Assembly (NCBI RefSeq): GCF_010093535.1 | Contig: NW_022985171.1 | Location: forward strand, 801,883-865,882 | DNA from: Lindgomyces ingoldianus | Taxonomy: Eukaryota > Ascomycota > Dothideomycetes > Pleosporales > Lindgomycetaceae | DNA length: 64,000 nt | Direction of reading: 5' to 3' | Part shown: one piece after another, positions 23,583 through 34,803 of the stretch | Numbering within the stretch: position 1 is the first letter of the stretch | Layout of the letters: each line of letters begins with the position of its first letter | Program-made: the position numbers and the translations under genes | Notes under the pieces: model-generated | Database searches by the model: none | What the model was told of the DNA's origin: nothing | The model's input: the letters and a program-made list of their open reading frames with translations, nothing else

Positions 23583-25229
23583 ATGCCCGGTACTAGAACT
23601 ACCCAGCTCCCACCTATCCGCCAAGCTACCCTCTCTCAAATTCTGGCTGGAAATCGACCTGCGCCTGCAACAAGCAACAAGAAGAGGATGGATTTCTTCA
23701 ACTTTAATCACGAAAACATCGCGCCGGATGACGAGCAATCCTCTCAGGTGACCACATGTGGAACTGCTCCATCTCTCCCGCCAATCTTAAGTAAGCTCAG
23801 TTGTGATTCGTTCGATACTAAAATTAATGTATTAAAGGCTTCCTCCCCCCGCAAACCAGCTCTTTACATCAGCTGGATCCCACGGAGAATGAAATTCACG
23901 GCCCAAGATATGCCAGTTCAGTTGTCCAACATGAATGTAAGTTCGTGTAGTTCTTTACCCTACGGTCCAGCCAACCAGAATCAGTGATCCGCCAAGAGCA
24001 GAAGACTGCTGAGTTATCGATCTTGAACGCCAACATTCACAGTCGTGTGGACGTAATGCTTGACAGGCTTGAACGTTTGGAGGAACACAAGGCTCAGACT
24101 GAGCGTGAGAATGGCCAATTTCGTTCCTTCCTGCAAGTTATTATCCAATATCCGCAGCTTCGTGAGTGGCTTGCCAGTGTCGGCCCACCTGGGCAGTTTA
24201 CCCCGCCCCCAGAGTCTCCCGCTCCCTCCAAGGAAATGGCTTCCTCTGAAGTTGCTACCGAAGACAGGCCTGGTCGCTCCTCAGTTGTGGGCGAAGAGCT
24301 CAGCAACGCTCTTCATCAGGATGTTGAGATATATGATGAGAGGAATACAAGTGTTCTGGGGGCGGAGTCAGAGAACACAGAGACACGTATGACATCACTT
24401 GCGGCTACTGAACCGTCTCGTGATGTCACTCCGTGCCCTGGTTTGAAGCGCAAATTTTCTCGTTTAAGTACGCTTACTCTGAAGCCTCTAGAAAGATAGA
24501 GAGCTAACGTAAAACACTGTAGGTCGGAGAAAGGGTGCAAACTATTCAAGGCGTCAAATCCATGATCTTGGAGCGATTATGGTATCAGAAACGACCCAGA
24601 TGCCTTCTATGGCACTTAACGATACGGAAATCATAGTGTAAGTATCCGCTCACCTTAGTGAAATGACAACTGGGTACCGGGGCGCCTGGAGAATGTTGCA
24701 GCCCGCTTCCTTCAGCTTGCTCAACCTTTCTTATGCTTCATTTCTGATCACGCTCGCCGTTCTTCCATTGAATCAAAGGTTGACCTTTACTAGCTTTTTC
24801 TTTCGAGCTCTCCGCCGTCCCATTGTTAGCTTGCGCCTTAGGGCACGTGGTTGGGGACCACACAAGATTGCCAATGTTCTCAATGAATATCGCGACGTCA
24901 ACCCACCATACCTTCGCAATACAGCCTCTGTTATGACCGTTACGGCCCTGCGGCGCGGAGAGAAAATGTACGGAGATACATGGGAGAGCGATACGGGAAA
25001 GGACTTCTTGAAGGCCGATGACACTGAAGCAACCAAGTTGATCCGGGTACCCAACGAGGAGAGTGCCACAGACTGCGACGTCTCCGAGCTCTGTAAGAGC
25101 CTGAAGAAATACCCGGAGGGCTCTGAGGCTGGCATATTCACTCAATGCGTCAAATACTGCCAAGAGAATGATGTCCTGTGCCCTTTGAGTCGGATAGGCG
25201 ATATTGCTGTCTTCTTAGAAGAGGCTTGA
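23583..25229 (+). CDS. intron-rich coiled-coil protein of unknown function
   Basis: Four exons can be read with confidence: 23583-23790, 23838-23936, 23985-24467 and 24523-24637. Their introns of 47, 48 and 55 bp have GTAAGC, GTAAGT and GTACGC donors, and every phase matches. The N-terminus is basic and low-complexity (KKRMDFFNFNH). Exon 3 encodes a heptad-like coiled coil, HSRVDVMLDRLERLEEH, followed by a Ser/Pro/Glu-rich linker. A donor GTAAGT at 24638 follows exon 4, but the acceptor is unclear. An acceptor at 24713 would open the frame that runs to 25229 and contains LRARGWGPHKIANVLNEYR, which looks like a helix-turn-helix, and an acidic C-terminus. A competing frame with RLENVAARFLQLAQPF also looks coding near 24690-24790, so either an intron is misread or there is a frameshift. 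A DNA-binding role is only a guess from the helix-turn-helix-like text. Confidence 0.6.
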
Positions 25230-26106
25230 GAGCATGTTAAGGCATAAATCTCTGCCCACTCCTTCACTTGGACTTCCAGTTTTAATTCCTACCCTGAATC
25301 CGTATTACCCACCTCAACACTATTGGTCTGGAAGCAAGTCAGAGCATCCGGAGTATTCGGAGTAAATGGTTGGAAGTTTCCTAAATCCTCTTGGGTGAGG
25401 ATGAGTTTGAAGGATTGCTGTCTTATATTTCCCAAATTTGTACATTATTAGGAAGAACCCTTGGTCATGGGTGACTAAGGCAGTGGGCGGATCCAACTTG
25501 GAGGCAGGGAGGGATGTGGCATGCTCAACTCTGCATGATTCTATCTCGACAACACGTCGGATAGGAAGTTCCGATACTCTGCAATGCTTCAATAGCTTAA
25601 CATCCAGCTGACATTCGCAAGGATGGGTGACGTCTTGGCTCGGTGAGTTTTGTGAGAGTGAGTGGTTCGACTTAATTTGCCGGTCCTTCGGCTTGTGGGC
25701 TCTCTGGAGGTACAGAATTTGAGGGTGGTCAATATTCCTGTCTGCTTGCTACTAGCAACACTCCCGACATCACTGAAGCCTGGAAGCCACTTAGCTTTCA
25801 GCCATGTTTATTGTATGTCCCTTGTCGGTACCATCGCTGCACATCCATCCGTTATCATAGCCGACAGAACAAGCCGAGGGGCTATGGCAGACTTGGAGTG
25901 TAGCTGACGCTATTGCTGCTAGTAGCTGCATCGTTCATACAGGAAGATAATCCGGCCTGTCACACTCTGTCGGCTCAGACAATAGCACCTGTTCTGTCGC
26001 GGCAATAGAAACTCGACTTGAAGGCTCCTCCCGACTCGCTGCTTCCCCCAGCCCCAACCCTGTCTTTCACGCCAACCGACAGCTTTCGCCAAGAAAAAAT
26101 AATCTG
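25230..26106. other. intergenic region, no gene seen
   Basis: Sequence after the coiled-coil gene. Short frames on both strands (for example minus 25320-25592 and plus 25662-25907) lack convincing composition or motifs. No repeats with visible termini. Confidence 0.35.
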
Positions 26107-26442
26107 ATGCACAAGCCTTCACCCAAGAGGAACGAGAGCGTCTCCTTAGTACCCAAGGAGAGTAGCCCGAGGGATCAGAGAAATGGCTTAAAAAATGAAT
26201 TCAACAATGCTGATTAGTTCGCTATGGAAATAGCAACCGTAAAAATGCCCAACATGCCGGAATACATGTATGAGTCAGACGAACTTGTTGAAATTAGTGG
26301 CCTCAGGGTCATCATGCATGGAAAGCGCGATGAGGGGGTTCGAAACTACAAAGCTGAATACCTCGAGCGCAACAAGCCAGAGCTTCAAGCTCGAGAGAAG
26401 AAGCAGAACGAGATTGAAGATGAGCGCGAGGTGAGTGGATAG
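26107..26442 (+). pseudogene. hypothetical charged-protein remnant with one nonsense codon
   Basis: Starting from the ATG at 26107, a single frame continues to 26442 with one TAG just before the second ATG (26224). The text is rich in charged residues (KRNESVSLVPKESSPR, then YLERNKPELQAREKKQ and EIEDERE), which is unlike random frames in this region and suggests a helical or coiled-coil C-terminus. I do not recognise a family. It sits at the edge of the repeat-rich block. Either the first part is not coding and a 72-aa ORF is real, or this is the remnant of a longer gene. Confidence 0.3.
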
Positions 26443-27841
26443 TGTTAGAAAATGACCTGCGAAACCTGCGAAACCTGCGAAGCCTGAATCACAAGAAGTT
26501 CGTACCGAAAAGGCAGAGAAGGTGCGAGGAACTGCGCGTTGAAGGGTAATGAAAGGAGAGCCGAAGAAAAGGTCAGAAGCGTTGTTGACTACGAGCTGTA
26601 CTTTCGCTCACCCCGGCCGCCAGAAGAAGAGGAAGGAAGCAAGATGCGTCGGTACCGTTTGCACCAGACCAAAGTCAAATGCCTACTATCCCAGCACACG
26701 CCGTAAGGCCTGTCGAGGCTGTTGCATCGCCTGTAGACCTTTGCTTCAGAGGAGCCTGCTCTCAACCCCCCTGCCTTGGATGAAACATTTAAGCAAAATC
26801 TCAGCACTGAGGATGGCCAGGCTCTGCGAGCACAACCCACTCTAAATGGCCTGCTTCCGCCAGTACTGGCTCAAGCTCAAGGACAATTTTCAACTCCACT
26901 GAAAGCGGCTGCCGAGGCTCGGCGAGTATCTTCTCCCTCAATAATCGCCTCCTTGTATTTACAGACTCAGCTGGGAGCACGGTTACCCTCTCCAAGCCTC
27001 GTGCTAATTGCAAAAACACAAAGCTACCAATGAAGGCGCTGGGGCTCCGAGGGATCATCACCCACAAGGTATATTTTCAACTCTATCCCCGATCTGGTTT
27101 ATGCTACAAATGAGGCTATACGGGCCTTGACGCGTCCATCATACCCAGCTAGCACACCTTCTCATCCCCGATTTCGCACCAAGCATCACAAGAAAACTCT
27201 CCTGCTGAGCCCCTCCGAGATAGGAGTCTTCTTCAGCCAACTCCTCGGCTTCTTCAGTTTGCGATAGCTGCGCCAGTAACGAAACTCCAATATGCCCCCC
27301 TCTTCAGTAGAGCAGCTAACGGCGCTGGATTATCAACGCCCTAAGGCTTCCATTCAATCTGAATTTAACATACGACGTTTATACCTATAATGAATGTATT
27401 ATTAATTCCGTATGCGCGCAACTCTCTCTACTTGCCGCCTCTAGCCCTCCTGTTTAAACATAGCCGCTTGTAGAACTTTACAACGAGCAGCAGGTCTGCT
27501 GCTGCTGAGTATCAATCTGTCACATAGCAGCTTCCTCGCTGATCCTCTGTGTCTGCGAGATGCGCCAAATCTCCTTAATAACTTTAAGACGAAGCGAGAA
27601 CAACTAGAGATCGCTCTAGCAACCTCCCCTGCACTGACTGCCCCATTTCTTCTCTAGAATCTTAACTGAAAGCTACCCCTGTAGGCCCGCTGTCTATTCG
27701 CGCCAGAGAGCATGAACTGTGCGTATAGAACGACACATTCAATAATTCAGTGCCGCTAGCTGCTACCCTGGCTGCTACCCTGGCTAGGCCGATAACACGA
27801 CATCGCTCTTTTAATAAGGCAGTATCATAGGGTCAGGCGAC
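26443..27841. other. accessory spacer before the first hAT element
   Basis: About 1.4 kb with normal base composition but no intact gene. Direct duplications of short words are present: AAACCTGCG repeated near 26460-26480, and CTGCTACCCTGG repeated near 27761-27783. A plus frame near 26700 includes RRKACRGCC, faintly like the start of a fungal Zn2Cys6 binuclear cluster, but the remaining cysteines are not in place. It is probably degraded gene sequence into which the hAT element inserted. Confidence 0.35.
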
Positions 27842-27849
27842 GTCCTAGC

Positions 27850-30800
27850 CAGCGTTCCCAACCGTACGTACTACGACTCGTAGATACGTGAACGTAGCAG
27901 TCACGTGAGCCGTTGAAACGTAGGAGGAGTGTGAGCTGTAACGTACGTAGGAGCCAGCTCCCATTACAGACCGTAATACGTCTTAGAGAGACAATATTTC
28001 CTAGTAATATAAGGTCTTATTAGACAGCTATAGGGACGCGTTAGAAGGGTGTTTAAAGTTATGTTTTTAGAGTAATAATTAGGTAAAAACTTTATAGTTT
28101 GTATAATAATTAAGAAGCTAGCAGAGAAAAGAATTAAAGTGTAAGATTCTATAATTTTAGTTAAAAATTATAATTACTTATAAACTTACTTATTATAAGC
28201 TAGATATCCTAGTTTCTCTAGTGTAGCAGGTGTACAGCTTTATCCTAAGGATCTTTTTAAGCTAGCTTTTTCTACTAAACTAAAGTTACTTATTACGCTA
28301 GTTCTTATTAACTTGCCTAATTAAAGTCTTTATTATTAGAGTTCTTAGTTTTCTTTTATAATAGCACGCTATCTAATAGTCTTTTAGCCTTTATAAAAAA
28401 GTACCTAGACAACTTTACTTTTAATAATAGAGTATTATTTACTATTAAGTAAAATAATGTTTAGATAAAAAATAGAAAGTTAAGGCTAAAAAAGCTTAGA
28501 TACTAAGTAAAGTATAAAAGCTAATTATATAGTAATTATTAGTTATTCTAGATATAGCTTTATAAAGCTAATTTAGTGTATAATAATAAAAGAGACACCT
28601 CTAGAATAAAGTTGTAGCTCTATAAAAGGTGCTACACTAAGGGTAATTATAAAGAGGTAAAGAAAGTTAATAGTTACGCTTATATTATCTACTACCTTAG
28701 AAAGGAGCACTAAATAGATGTTAGTAGGGAAAGTAAAAGCGCTTTTTTGCCTAATAAGCTAAGAATTTTTTTAAGTCTATTTAAAGCAGCTTATAAAGTT
28801 GTAGGCTTATTATATATTATCTTTTATAGTATTTAGTAGAAGAAAGCTTTATAAGTAGTAGTTATTAACTAGGTAATACTTTATAATATTTTTTTTTATA
28901 TAGCATTATTAGTAGAACTTTAAAGCATTATTACCTAAAATAAAGCTAATCTTCTTGCTACCCTTCTAGCGTCTAACACTACATATTTATCCTATGTGCA
29001 GCAGGGATATACGCGGCAGAAGCAGAAGATTTAAATAATGCTAAAAATAGCCTAGAGCAAAATTATATTAAGTGTTAATATATAAACTTCTCTAAACTAC
29101 CTCTTCTTCTTAGGTGTAGTGTTGCACTTTGTTAGTAAGTGTACTTTAGCTTATTAGTTTAGCGTCTTAGCATCTTTTATTAAACTAAACACTAACTAAT
29201 AATACTATGTAGATGTTAACTACTAACACTATAACATCTTAATTAGCTTCTGCAACCTGTATAGTAACTATACTAGAGTAAATTAAGTGCTAGAGATTAT
29301 TAAAGTTATTAATAACTTTAAAATTATATTAAAATTTTATTATTTAGTAGCTAATAATGTGTTAAATAATAATAATAAGACTATTTTTACTTTTGCCTAA
29401 CATCTTAATATGCCTCTTACCTCTAAGCACTGTATACGCTGCGCTAGCTATATAATCTAGCTAGTAGTAAAAGCAGTTATTTATAGTAAAGGGATAAGCG
29501 CTTTTAAAGTAGAGCTTGCCTAAGCAGCTTTTTAGAAATAATTTAACTTTTATTACTACTATAAAGTTGTTAGAAAACTTTATAATTTTATAAACATAGT
29601 GCTAGCATTACATAAATAATAAAAGGCCTTTATAACTTTTTAGGCTACTCTTAATAATAACAACTCTTTTTAGAGCTTTAGGACACTTAATCTTATATAA
29701 GACAGTAGTGTACGCTAGCACAGCGTTTATTTTATGCTCCTCTACTATTTTAAGCTTAAGGACACTATTACTAAGTTTATACATAAGTAAAGAAGCACTA
29801 ATAATAACTCTATAAACTCTACTATCTTTAGTAACTCTACTCTTACTAAAGTTATTACTAAAGATAAATAAAAAAAGGTTAATTACTTTTATAAGTTTTT
29901 TAAAGTTTTTTACTTTATAATAAAACACTTTAAAGGCAACAGCTTCTATAGCTTTTTTTAGATGTTTATTATTAACCTACAACACTTTTATACTAAGCTT
30001 CTATGTATAGGTAATAAACTTAAGGGTAAGAGTAATAATTACTACTTTAAATCTAGCGTAGTATTTAGCACAGAGAAGTTGCTTATATACTAAAAAAAGT
30101 TTATTATTAAGCTACTTATATTTTATTACTATGTAGTAATAATTTTAAACTCTTAACTTTATCTTATTTAGTTTAAGAACTACTAAAAAAAGCACTTTAC
30201 ATAGCATAAAAAAGCTAAGGCTTTAATAAAGGCTATTTTTTAAGAGTATGTTAATGTAAAGGCTAAGGCTAAAGCTAATAATAACAACATTACTTAAAAG
30301 CCTACGCAACACAAGTTACCTAGTAGTGACTATTATAATAAGAGCTTTAAAAGGACTTTTTTTGTTAACATAAGCCTCCTTACTAGCAGCTACTTATATA
30401 AAAAGCAGTAGAAAACAACAGAGTTGCAGCAGTACTATAACAGCTACTGTAAAGATGTTACTATAGCTAATAATAATAGCCCTTTATTTACTAACTCTTT
30501 TACTTAGTAAAAATAAGTTAGACAACTCTTTTACTTTACACTATATAAAATTACTTTTAACTTTTTATCTATCTCTTTTATAAGCTATAATTATAAGAGG
30601 TTTTTTTTTAAGAGTAGAAGAACTATTACTTATAATAAAAATAAGCTTTTTAGCTTAATAATTAAGGCTTTCTAACTGCAGAAAAACTAGCTTTAGTAAG
30701 GTTATATTTATAGTAAAATAGGGGACTTAGTAGACTGTATACACTGTAACGTCTTACAAGCTGTTAAAACATAGGAGGATTGTAAGCTGTAACAGTTACG

Positions 30801-30912
30801 CCCTGTAAGTGGATTTAAATTCTCCCTTTATATTAAAACGTACTAACAAACTAAGAAGTTACGGCCTAAAAAACGGCAAGTTGAAACGTATTACGTACGG
30901 TTGGGAACGCTG
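27850..30912 (+). mobile_element. hAT-superfamily DNA transposon, RIP-degraded (copy 1)
   Basis: A 3,063-bp element bounded by terminal inverted repeats starting CAGCGTTCCCAACCGTACGT; the first 21 bases match at both ends and the next differs. It is flanked by a perfect 8-bp target duplication, GTCCTAGC, at 27842-27849 and 30913-30920. CAG-type termini plus an 8-bp duplication are diagnostic of hAT transposons. The interior is extremely AT- and TpA-rich with no long frame, which is the signature of repeat-induced point mutation. A plus-strand transposase scrap is still readable at 29401-29535. Orientation is assigned from that scrap. It is certainly non-autonomous now. It shares internal text with the copy at 42000-45129 and subterminal text with the short copy at 39751-40409. 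Confidence 0.93.
29401..29535 (+). pseudogene. hAT transposase remnant (copy 1)
   Basis: The single frame reads HLNMPLTSKHCIRCASYII, stop, LVVKAVIYSKGISAFKVELA, stop. This resembles the conserved hAT transposase block in which an R-C-x-x-H/Y-I-x-N-L-x-V-K-A-x-x-Y-G-K pattern precedes the RNase-H-fold insertion. The stops fit C-to-T or G-to-A transitions. The 19 bases at 29434-29452 are identical to 43563-43581 in the second long element. No catalytic DDE residues can be identified with confidence elsewhere in the element. Confidence 0.65.
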
Positions 30913-30920
30913 GTCCTAGC

Positions 30921-31717
30921 AGACGCATATCTAGTGGACTCCATTGCTAACAAGGGGCAAAAACTGCTGGCTCCCAGGCATGTAAGGTGTGTCAAGTCAA
31001 AATGTTAGACCTTCTAATGTTAGGAGCTGCAGATGTAGTGCCTGCGTACTCTACTGTCTTATAAGGTGGTCAATCGAGCCCTTAATTAATAGCTGTGCTG
31101 ATTGTGTCTCGCGATGCCTCAGCTCATTCCGTGCATCAATGGACTGTAGACGATCTGCTAGGAGCGGCATGGCCTGGTAGATTAGGGACGCCTAGGAAGT
31201 GGTCTCATTGAGGGCACCACCCGTCGCTAGGAATGGAGTTGAATACTGGTTCGCAAATCGCATCTTAGACACGCGCCAGTGTCTGTACAGATCTCTCATG
31301 TGTGACCGGTAATCAATTTGCTGGTTTTTTAATATCACCTTCAGTGGCTACTTCAACAACGCCTCGGAATGATAGTGCCGAGTAAGCCTGCCATCTCAAT
31401 GTAGCATTTCCGAACCTTGGGTCACCTGGAAACAAGATAGAGGCGTCAGACGGTACGGCCCCAAGCTCCGCAAAGTTACTAGGCTGCCAATGGCTCTGAC
31501 TTCCACATGTTGTATAAAGTTCGACCAGGTGCCTAAAGCTCGGTCCGTGATCCTAGACTTTATTGATCGGGTTCATCGGGGCGGCAACGAGGGTGCGGAC
31601 AACACAATGCCTTACGTAATTAGCCTGGCTGCGGCATGTCTTGAGCGCTTCTGTCACGGCAATTGTCCGCTTCTTCCTCAGATCTGCGTCTGAAATTAGA
31701 GGCTACGGCAGGTCAGT
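30921..31717. other. spacer between two hAT elements, with a minus-strand coding scrap
   Basis: The minus strand from 31170 to 30997 reads as one frame with a single internal TAG: MPLLADRLQSIDARNELR, later QSAQLLIKGSIDHLIRQ, stop, STQALHLQLLTLEGL. The composition is helical and coding-like, and the stop fits CAG to TAG. I do not recognise the family. The rest of the spacer, including a plus frame at 31490-31693, shows nothing supportable. Confidence 0.35.
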
Positions 31718-31725
31718 TCCTCAAA

Positions 31726-32457
31726 CAGCGTTTCCATCAGGAAGTAGTACGATTCGACTCAGGCTTTCTAGACAAGTTACGTCTCACTTATCATATACTT
31801 TTGTTTGCTTTACCTGACAGCAGGGGTTAATATAATTAAGTTACAGTTTAATTAAAGCTGCTTATACTTCTTAACTTTTTACTAAAAGTTACAACGTAAC
31901 TGTTAAAGCTTTTAGAGTAGTAAGGTCTCCCTTACTCTTAATATAGCACGCAAGGTTATTTAATTTACTAAAAACAACCTTATAATGTAGCTAGTTCTTC
32001 TAGAGTTGCAAAGCTTTAATTGTAGAGCCTAAAAGATAGTAACTGTTCTTTTCCCCCTGCTAAAGGCTCTCTTGCAGTCGCAGCTTGTGGAAATTAAGTG
32101 CCATCTTAAAGAGTACAGGATAGTCGCGCCGACTAACCTAGAGCCACTAATTCAGAGGTTCCCTATACAAGGGACTGTTATCTTTTGCTATAATAAGGTT
32201 GTCTAAAAGGTTGTTGTAGTACAGGGCAAGCTCTAAGGCTACACTAACATGTAAATAGTGGCACAAACACGCTCCCCTGGCCCTCACGCGCGTTAGAGAC
32301 TGCAACCTTAAAAAATTCTACCTTAATTGTATACTGCTTACTTTTAAGCCTTATTAATTAAATTATAACAGTTAAAAATGTAGTTACGTTTGTTTGCCTC
32401 ACGTGATTGTAGGTGGAGCAAAAGTATCAATTGTACTACTTCCTGTTGGAAACGCTG
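31726..32457. mobile_element. short non-autonomous hAT element (MITE-like, 732 bp)
   Basis: Terminal inverted repeats begin CAGCGTTTCCAACAGGAAGT on the right end and CAGCGTTTCCATCAGGAAGT on the left, one mismatch in 20, continuing through AGTAC. The perfect 8-bp target duplication TCCTCAAA is at 31718-31725 and 32458-32465. The interior is AT-rich with no transposase frame. A TCACGTGAG word near the right end is shared with the subterminal regions of two of the other hAT copies. It must depend on a hAT transposase supplied from elsewhere, if any remains active. Confidence 0.92.
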
Positions 32458-32465
32458 TCCTCAAA

Positions 32466-33144
32466 CGAAGAGGTACAGAATATATAAGCTTAATGTTCAA
32501 CCCCTCTAATATCCTTCTCGGGGAGACGTAACAGCTGAGGCCTATAGCAATAGAATACGGGTACCCGAATGTACAAGTTAGCGAAATGTCGAGTCTTGAG
32601 TACAATAGCAACGCAAAGGCTTCTTAGTGGCTTCAAAATATATTGTCGGGATTATACAATATCACCTGCGCAAAATACGGAAAAGCCGTTTACTGCTAGT
32701 ATTTCACAAGGTGCACGAGGGCAGGGGAACTGATTAGAAGAGCCAGAGCGAACTGGAGCTCTGAAATGGAAACGCCCGTTATTTGATGTCCTCCTGTTGG
32801 CTAAACATGACACGTCAATCCCCTAGACGCGATGCTATATTAACAACTCTGACAGCCGAAGTCAAATCATATCATCAGAACAGACCCCAGCGGCGGCGAC
32901 GACCGATTGCAGCCTGTGATCCAGCCACGCTGGATACCGAGGCTCCATTTTGCTGAGTCGTAGTCGAACTCCCACCTAGTGCACCCAAATGGGTATCTTG
33001 AATTGTGCTTGGCAGAATACGCACCTGGTCACGCTGCGCTCTCATATTTGCCCTCCCAACATGTGTCAACACCCCACAAACGAAAAATACACCTAGGTGC
33101 ACGGGCGCAAGAGCACAGAGATAGCCTAGGCCTGTATTTGACTC
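32466..33144. other. spacer, possible terminal exon debris
   Basis: Sequence between the short hAT element and the minus-strand chimeric ORF. A minus frame at 32875-33102 (ending RRRRWGLF) could be a last exon of that ORF through an intron with donor GTACGT near 33160, but the reading phase does not join, so I leave it out. Confidence 0.3.
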
Positions 33145-34293
33145 CTAAGCACGTACCAAGGGCGACATAAGAGCCATACATCCCCAAAGAACGACCGCGA
33201 GCAGGGTGGCGACAAGACCGAAGGTTTCATCGAAGCCGAGGAGGCGAGTCGTGAGCGAGCAGTACCGGCTATGGAAAACGAGGTAAGATAGGGATACCGC
33301 GATGATCCATGGTTTTTCAGCGTTTGCGTCGTTATGTACAGCAATGTAAACGAAAGCAGCTGCACAGGCGGCTCCAGCCAACCCTATTTTGTACTTCCAT
33401 CGAGACAGAATTGCGGAGACCACGCTAACTATGAGGAGGATAGAGATTGGTCCTATCCATGGGACAAGAGAGCATGCAAACTGACCTAGGCGCTGCAATA
33501 TGCTGTCTTGGATGCTGCCTTGTAGAGTTGTACTCGATGAGGAAGTACTCGTTGACGATGCACTGGCCAGAGAAGCAAAGCACGGTAATGGCCATAGCCT
33601 TGATGTGCCATGCAGAAGAGATGATGCGCGTTGAATGAGTTCAAGCAGGCATGTTCCAGGACTTCCGATTCTTTTTGAGCTTGTCAGGCCAATCGGATTT
33701 CCTAGGTAAGTGGAAGTCCGGTTACACGCCGCTGATTCTGGATGGCGCTCTGGATTTGCTTCCTCATATCTTAAACTGGGTTCGTTAGTCGTCGGGAAGC
33801 GCGCATACTCATGCTGTTCGGGTTTTAGTAGCGTATCGAGGAAGACAGCGATTCCCGCCCAAGGAGCGCCGCTGAGAAGATTAGTGAGGGCGTTATGTTC
33901 TATGCTTGCCAAACGGCGAACAGAGGAAAGAGGGACATTCTTCTCACTAATCCGCTGACGAACAGGGGGTAGTTCTGAGTCGAACGGCATGGCAAAATCT
34001 AGCCAAGGGTAACAAGAAAGACCGTGTCTACTTGTTGTCTCTTCCTTCCAGACTGAGCCCATTTCGACATAACCGCCGTGTCTCGGATTGAAGATCCCCC
34101 CTCCCCAATCCCAGTCTAGATTACTTGAAGACAAATTCGCATCAGTAAGGTTCGCATGCCCAAAAACTGAGCGGTCGTGTTTGCCAATAATAATCGCTCC
34201 GGCGTCTCGAAGTCGATCCACAACCTCCGTTGCGTTCTTGATTCCCCGCGCATTGAACTGATCTTTCACGATGACCGGGGTGCCGTGGAGCGG
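33145..34293 (-). pseudogene. chimeric ORF: amidase fragment plus unknown membrane segment
   Basis: The minus strand opens at about 34293 with PLHGTPVIVKDQFNARG, the substrate-binding start of an amidase-signature enzyme. It then runs directly to EVVDRLRDAGAIIIGK, which in amidases lies some 15 residues further on. The Gly/Ser-rich amidase signature and the Ser-Ser-Lys catalytic triad do not follow. Instead the frame continues into unrelated text (PWAGIAVFLDTLLKPEQHEY), a Ser/Thr-rich stretch, and three hydrophobic membrane segments including ISILLIVSVVSAIL and LVATLLAVVLWGCMAL, ending at 33145. As a 374-codon frame from 34269 it could still be expressed, but the beginning is clearly an amidase remnant with an internal deletion. 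I do not recognise the membrane part. It abuts the stomatin fragment on the same strand. Confidence 0.55.
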
Positions 34294-34305
34294 TCTGTTG
34301 ACAGG

Positions 34306-34803
34306 TTAGATACTCTGAATCTTGACATCGACCTGGATCAGGTGTTCGGAGAGCGGGCTGATCTTGACAAGACCGGGATCAACTGCGCGAGCGAATCGTC
34401 CAAACTTCGTAACCAAACCGACGTTGCCTCGGTTGCCTTGGTTGACTGGCTTGTATGGGTTTGGGCAAGCAATGCAGCATGGAACAGCTCCGAGAGTGCC
34501 AATGATTGAGCCCAAAGAATTGACCATGGAGCCATACCAGCCGTGGTTGTCATCGGTGTCGTCTTGCTTGATAACTTGCGCGTAGGAAGGCTGGAGGTCC
34601 TCTCGGCGCTGTGACCGGATCTTGGAAATAGGATCCTCTGAGCTGCGATGCGCATACGAGGCTTGCGCAGCTCGATTCCCGTCTTCATTCCCGGTCGAGC
34701 CTACGTTCGCGGAGTGGGTTAGGATGAAGACTTTTGAGCAAGGACTTGAGTGTTCAACATACACATTGCGGCGGAGAGGGGATCTGAGGGGTGCTCTGCC
34801 CAC
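34306..34803 (-). pseudogene. truncated stomatin (SPFH/Band 7) family gene
   Basis: The 165-codon frame contains EDLQPSYAQVIKQDD, HGWYGSMVNSLGSIIGTLG, the Cys-rich AVPCCIACPNPYKPVNQG, and NVGLVTKFGRFARAVDPGL, ending LIQVDVKIQ. This is the N-terminal membrane-anchor region and the first strands of the SPFH domain of fungal stomatins, which are membrane scaffold proteins. An intact homologue continues for another 200 or more residues through the SPFH domain and coiled coil; here the text stops at KIQ. Only 19 bases later (GTATCTAACCTGTCAACAG, which mimics a tiny intron) an amidase fragment begins, out of phase. The first 35-40 residues before RSSEDPISKIRS may be upstream or intronic. A small in-frame duplication (GNRGN) is also present. 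It is truncated and probably non-functional. Confidence 0.75.

Noticed and set aside
24638..24658. 21-bp GT..AG intron in the coiled-coil gene
   Set aside because: Too short for fungal splicing; the acceptor is more likely further downstream or the model is wrong.
26640..26770. Zn2Cys6 transcription factor start
   Set aside because: Only part of the cysteine pattern is present and no continuing frame.
28000..30800. Centromeric or mitochondrial-like AT-rich DNA
   Set aside because: The block is exactly bounded by inverted repeats and target duplications, so it is a mutated transposon.
32875..33102. Last exon for the minus-strand chimeric ORF
   Set aside because: The donor and acceptor exist but reading phases do not match.
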